In this document: in pieces, positions 61,128 to 64,000 of the stretch
Layout: every line of letters begins with the position of its first letter
Numbering within the stretch: position 1 is the first letter of the stretch
DNA from: Novosphingobium sp. B1
GTDB lineage: Bacteria; Pseudomonadota; Alphaproteobacteria; Sphingomonadales; Sphingomonadaceae
Reading direction: 5' to 3'
Assembly (NCBI RefSeq): GCF_900176395.1
Contig: NZ_FWXL01000012.1
Span: 24,106 to 88,105, forward strand
Length of the DNA: 64,000 nucleotides
Notes under the pieces: model-generated
The model's database searches: none
Told to the model about the DNA's origin: nothing
What the model saw: only the letters and a program-made list of their open reading frames with translations
Program-made: the position numbers and the translations under genes

Positions 61128-62347
61128 TATGCGTACATCATCTCATAATCGGTCTGTGCTTTTAGCCAACACATCGAGAGATCAAGATAGGTATCGCTGC
61201 CAGGTAGGAGCAACGCGCGCATAGCAAATTGAAAATATGCCCGTTGCGCATCGCCAATTTTCTTTGCTCTTTGAGCGATTTCATTGAGAATCGTGAGCAG
61301 TTGATCGAATGCGACCGTCGGCTCACCCGAAAATTCAAGTCCTGGAAGAACCGCGGCAATGTCTTCAAGTTGAGCATAAGCGCCGTTCGATACGAGCCTT
61401 TTGCATTCTGCACCGAACCCCGACATGGCCTGCGGTCGGGCGAAAATGGAAGACACGCTTGCTCCAAACGGCCGGGTGATCGCGTCACCATCATCTTCGG
61501 GTTGGTATGCCCATGCGCCGGACAATTCGTCGACGCGCGAAACAAAATCGTGATACATGAGCAAAAGTGTGCGCATATCGTCCGCACCAGGACTGTACGA
61601 ATAGCGCTCCAAGAAGTCCATCTCACGCAGCTCACCAACCAAGGCTTGCCGGTCGTATGGCATGGGAGTTCCAGTGGAAAATGCATAAAACATATCGATT
61701 ACATCGGTATATTTATATCTTCCGGCACCTCTCGCGCGCTTTTCCTCCACCTCCTTCAGGACAGTTATACCATTCGGGAGATCGCTATTGTCGATGTAGT
61801 CGTAATACAAAATTTCTAACTGATGCCGGAAAGACATGGGTGTTTGGCCCGTGTTCAACGTAAGCATCCGGTACAAGATGCCGGCCTTCGAAAGGCCAGC
61901 GTAAATTTCAACACGAATTATCTGATTGATAAATGCTAGATTTTCGTCGGCCACACGATTTGCGGAAATGCCTTCAATCGTAAGCGATCGCTGGAGACCA
62001 TCTAAAATGAGTAGCTCATTGTCCGCCATCGCCCGTTCGACGATGGCATCGAGAGCTTCCCACTTGTCATAAGCTGGCCCCGCCTGGATTGCCTCCTTCA
62101 CGAGGTCATCCAATTCACGGCCATAGCTATCTGTCAGCGCAAGAATAATTGGCGGCATAATGCAGCCGTTTAGAAGATCTTTGCGAAGTAAATCGTAGGT
62201 CTTTCCTGCACTTTTTACCTTTTTCCGCTGATATTCGTTTTTGTGAATTACTTCAGGAGCGAATCGAAGATACTCGCCTATTGTCATCTCAACGCCGATG
62301 TTTACACCCATGATTTTGCGGTCGATCAGATGAGAATAAAACTTCAC
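61127..62347 (-). CDS. ParB/DGQHR-like protein of an island operon
   Basis: 406 aa. Sequence features of the ParB-like/DGQHR/DUF262 group: NEYQRKKV (residues 38-45), GCIMPPIILAL, the central ILDGLQRSLTI (DGQxR-like, 116-120), then LTLNTGQTPMSFRHQLEIL (163-180). The family includes DndB-type regulators and DUF262 nucleases of phage defence. The start is GTG at 62347, supported by GGAGG seven to eight bases upstream. It is first in a two-gene unit with the HEPN-like gene. The exact family is uncertain. Confidence 0.65.
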   Translation of the reverse strand: MKFYSHLIDRKIMGVNIGVEMTIGEYLRFAPEVIHKNEYQRKKVKSAGKTYDLLRKDLLNGCIMPPIILALTDSYGRELDDLVKEAIQAGPAYDKWEALDAIVERAMADNELLILDGLQRSLTIEGISANRVADENLAFINQIIRVEIYAGLSKAGILYRMLTLNTGQTPMSFRHQLEILYYDYIDNSDLPNGITVLKEVEEKRARGAGRYKYTDVIDMFYAFSTGTPMPYDRQALVGELREMDFLERYSYSPGADDMRTLLLMYHDFVSRVDELSGAWAYQPEDDGDAITRPFGASVSSIFARPQAMSGFGAECKRLVSNGAYAQLEDIAAVLPGLEFSGEPTVAFDQLLTILNEIAQRAKKIGDAQRAYFQFAMRALLLPGSDTYLDLSMCWLKAQTDYEMMYA

Positions 62348-62869
62348 TGTGGCGCCTCCAATTACTCAGCAGAGCGTAGCGTGACTTTTTTGTCTGTGAA
62401 ACCCCCCTAGCCCTATGATCCGAATGGCTGCTTCAGGTGCAACCAGCCGCACACGTTTTGATGCGCGATTTTCGAGGTCTACAGAAAGTGAGACTGAATA
62501 CTTTTGTTCGCTCCCGCCGAATCAGCGCTTGTGGGGCGCGAAAATTCTGTAGTTTGCTGGTTTTGTAAGTAGCTGAGGCGCTTCGGAAAACCGGCCATTT
62601 TTGACTTTTCGGCGTGATTCCAGTAACATGTCGTTGCGTCAGGCGCTTTTTCACTGTCTTTGCCAAGAAAAGGCAACACGGAGATTTTGTTGGGCGCAAT
62701 CTCGAAGACGGGTGTCCGTAAAGGGGATGGTCGGGTTGTCCTGACCGGATGATTGCGTGTGTCGGCGGTTCGGGTGGTTCCCTGTGCCCTACGCGCGCTG
62801 CTGCAAGACCGGTGCCGTGCCGGAGGAGGTCCCCTTTGCGGGCTCCACCTCTGCACAAGGACTGATTTT
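62348..62869. other. 522-bp non-coding region between divergent island genes
   Basis: No convincing gene. The left part is A+T-rich and must contain the promoter of the ParB-like gene. It includes TTTGCCAAGAAAAGGCAAC (a short hairpin near 62660) and GGTC...GACC near 62728-62745. The right part is GC-rich and forms the long leader of the 212-aa gene, with GGAGGAGGTCCCC at about 62823. The frames open here have no ribosome site and unusual composition. Confidence 0.5.
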
Positions 62870-63508
62870 ATGAACCACGAACAGCGCACCAAGATTTCCA
62901 ACCAGCTCGATCCTGAATGGGCAGCACGGGTCGTTCGCACGATCGGCCAGATCGAGGCTGATTTCTACCACGCCGCCAATCACCTGAGCGAGCGCCTCAT
63001 GACCGAGGGCGCGTTGGCAATCGAGAAGTTGGTCAAATCGCCTTGGGCCATGGTCGAGAACGAATGGACGCCGCAGGTGTTGTGCCCGGAATGGAAGATG
63101 CTGCGCGGCGTCGGCACCGGCGACATGTGGCTCGAAGTGTCCGAGATCTCCGCCGACGAGGAAGATAACGAGCACACCTGGATCGCAGCAGCAACGAGAG
63201 CCGGCCCCACGCAACTGTGCGTCGAACTCATGTTTCGGCGCGGACTTCAAGATGCCGCAGAGCAGATCATCAGCGACGAGAAGGCGATTGCCGCTCTGAT
63301 CAAGCAAGGTTTCATGCGCGACGAGGCCAGCATGGCACTTTATATCCCAATCATCATTCCAGCCGAAAAACTGGCGCAAGGCTTCGAGCAGAATGACCTG
63401 ACGCCGGTCGCAGAGCCGTTCAGCAAAGCCATGGCGCAAGCCATCATTGCCAAGCCCGCGCTCGACAAGCTGCTTGAGCAGGTGCGCGCCGGCGCCAAGC
63501 GCGCTTAA
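62870..63508 (+). CDS. Hypothetical island protein, 212 aa
   Basis: Soluble acidic protein. It starts MNHEQRTKISNQLDPEWAAR and contains IEADFYHAANHLSERLM, EWTPQVLCPEWKMLRGVGTGDMW and a C-terminal helical FSKAMAQAIIAKPALDKLL. AAGGA at 62857-62861 lies eight bases before ATG 62870. I do not recognise the family; frames open upstream of this ATG are not supported. GC is higher than in the preceding gene pair, so the two may have different origins. Confidence 0.7.
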   Translation: MNHEQRTKISNQLDPEWAARVVRTIGQIEADFYHAANHLSERLMTEGALAIEKLVKSPWAMVENEWTPQVLCPEWKMLRGVGTGDMWLEVSEISADEEDNEHTWIAAATRAGPTQLCVELMFRRGLQDAAEQIISDEKAIAALIKQGFMRDEASMALYIPIIIPAEKLAQGFEQNDLTPVAEPFSKAMAQAIIAKPALDKLLEQVRAGAKRA

Positions 63509-63516
63509 CGCAAAAA

Positions 63517-63570
63517 CGCTTCGTGAAGCTCACCTGTCTTTACAGCTGACAGGCGCAGCTTCTCGAAGCG
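63517..63570 (+). promoter_or_regulatory. Large hairpin between island genes
   Basis: CGCTTCGTGAAGCT (63517-63530) and AGCTTCTCGAAGCG (63557-63570) pair over 14 positions with one mismatch; inside, CTGTC (63534-63538) pairs with GACAG (63548-63552). No T run follows, so it may be an attenuator or mRNA-stabilising element rather than a simple terminator. Confidence 0.55.
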
Positions 63571-63655
63571 CCTTTCCAAAAATCCTCCCTGCCCAGCCTG
63601 CCGATGCGATCATTCGCGTCGCGATGGTGGCTGCGCGACTAACAGGACAACTGCC

Positions 63656-63958
63656 ATGCCTAAATCCAATGGTTCCAGCGTGCTCAGAGCCGAGGCGATA
63701 GCCTTGCTCAACGATAGCCTGCGTAAAACCCAAACCGGGGGCAGCGTGATGATCACGCAGAACCTTCGGCGCGTCACTGGCTTTGATCCGGTCGTCTTAG
63801 CCAAGGCGCTGGCCGACTACACCGACTTCGATCCCGACAGTGATCCGCATGGCGAACGCGACTTCGGCAACATGATCTTGTGGGGCTACGATCTGATTTG
63901 GAAGATCGACTTGTATGATCCGGGCCTTGTCAAGATACCATTGAACGGTTCCTTTTGA
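63656..63958 (+). CDS. DUF3768 family protein
   Basis: 100 aa. The DUF3768 pattern is clear in the second half: ADYTDFDPDSDPHGERDFGN (PHGERDFG being the hallmark), then LIWKIDLYDPGL. These small proteins occur on plasmids and islands of sphingomonads and rhizobia; function unknown. It ends at 63958 without the longer C-terminal tail some members have. It fits the mobile-element context after the integrase. Confidence 0.8.
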   Translation: MPKSNGSSVLRAEAIALLNDSLRKTQTGGSVMITQNLRRVTGFDPVVLAKALADYTDFDPDSDPHGERDFGNMILWGYDLIWKIDLYDPGLVKIPLNGSF

Positions 63959-64000
63959 TGATGGGCTGGGGGCCCCCACACGCAATGCTCAAGGATTGGC

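Larger units (their letters stand above)
58253..64000 (+). mobile_element. Left end of a tRNA-Ser genomic island
   Basis: A P4-type integrase gene begins 180 bp after tRNA-Ser in the same direction, and the DNA after it (59.9-62.6 kb) is visibly richer in A+T and full of unrecognised genes, unlike the rest of the window. A repeat of the tRNA 3' end, which would mark the right border, is not found before base 64000, so the island continues outside. Confidence 0.7.

Noticed and set aside
1..64000. CRISPR array
   Set aside because: No regularly spaced direct repeats were seen anywhere in the window.
59749..64000. Second copy of the tRNA-Ser 3' end as the right attachment site
   Set aside because: No match to the tRNA T-arm and acceptor sequence was found in this stretch.

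Overview
The window looks like a chromosomal segment of a high-GC sphingomonad, most likely Novosphingobium aromaticivorans or a very close relative. Its general alphaproteobacterial markers are an NDUFA12-type complex I subunit, a DUF1134/EipA protein and a DUF2155 protein. The species-level clue is residue numbering. The 5-carboxyvanillate decarboxylase at 48351-49406 carries E19, R58, H188, H241, D314 and Y317, and the stilbene-cleaving oxygenase at 44786-46270 carries Y101, K134, H167, H218, H284 and H476. These are the positions I remember for LigW and NOV1 of N. aromaticivorans. No database was consulted.

Layout. 1-14.5 kb: housekeeping and envelope genes, namely an M28 peptidase, a fatty-acid methyltransferase divergent from an FAD enzyme/DUF1365 pair, PiT phosphate transport with its DUF47 partner, CorA, a Baeyer-Villiger-type monooxygenase, a CinA-like protein, a cyclophilin, a lipoprotein with a chorismate-lyase-like sequence, and an overlapping three-gene histidine kinase/response regulator cluster. 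14.5-21 kb: the tRNA-Trp, secE, nusG, rplK, rplA block, here interrupted by an oppositely oriented S41 peptidase and by two further genes. 21-30 kb: aat, DUF2155, NDUFA12, DUF192, recX, a stand-alone fatty acyl-AMP ligase, an alkylsulfatase, a cytochrome c and a D-lactate dehydrogenase-type flavoprotein. 30-39.6 kb: a complete propionyl-CoA to succinyl-CoA module (pccB, thiolase, mce, scpA, small membrane protein, pccA) read leftwards, with a divergent ScfR/PccR-type regulator whose upstream region holds several TTTGCAAA-like boxes.

39.6-56 kb: after a DUF4403 lipoprotein, a VOC protein and an M19 dipeptidase comes a lignin-aromatic catabolic cluster. It holds a MarR regulator with an aromatic-acid MFS transporter, a lignostilbene/stilbene dioxygenase coupled to a DUF3237 protein, a leftward run of an LdpA-like NTF2-fold protein, aldehyde dehydrogenase, DUF2490 protein, LigW and MFS transporter, then another MFS transporter divergent from two tandem SDR dehydrogenases. 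A common inverted-repeat operator (TTGTWAG-type half sites) occurs at three promoters of this cluster, which suggests one MarR-controlled regulon. Stilbene cleavage would give vanillin-type aldehydes, the aldehyde dehydrogenase acids, and LigW would feed vanillate towards protocatechuate.

56-64 kb: an aromatic/aspartate aminotransferase, EipA and tRNA-Ser(GCU). A P4-type integrase directly follows the tRNA and marks the left end of a genomic island that runs out of the window. Its cargo is visibly lower in GC: a ParB/DGQHR-like protein overlapping a protein with a C-terminal RNxxxH (HEPN-type) motif, which is the best candidate for an undescribed defence or stress module here, then a hypothetical protein and a DUF3768 protein.
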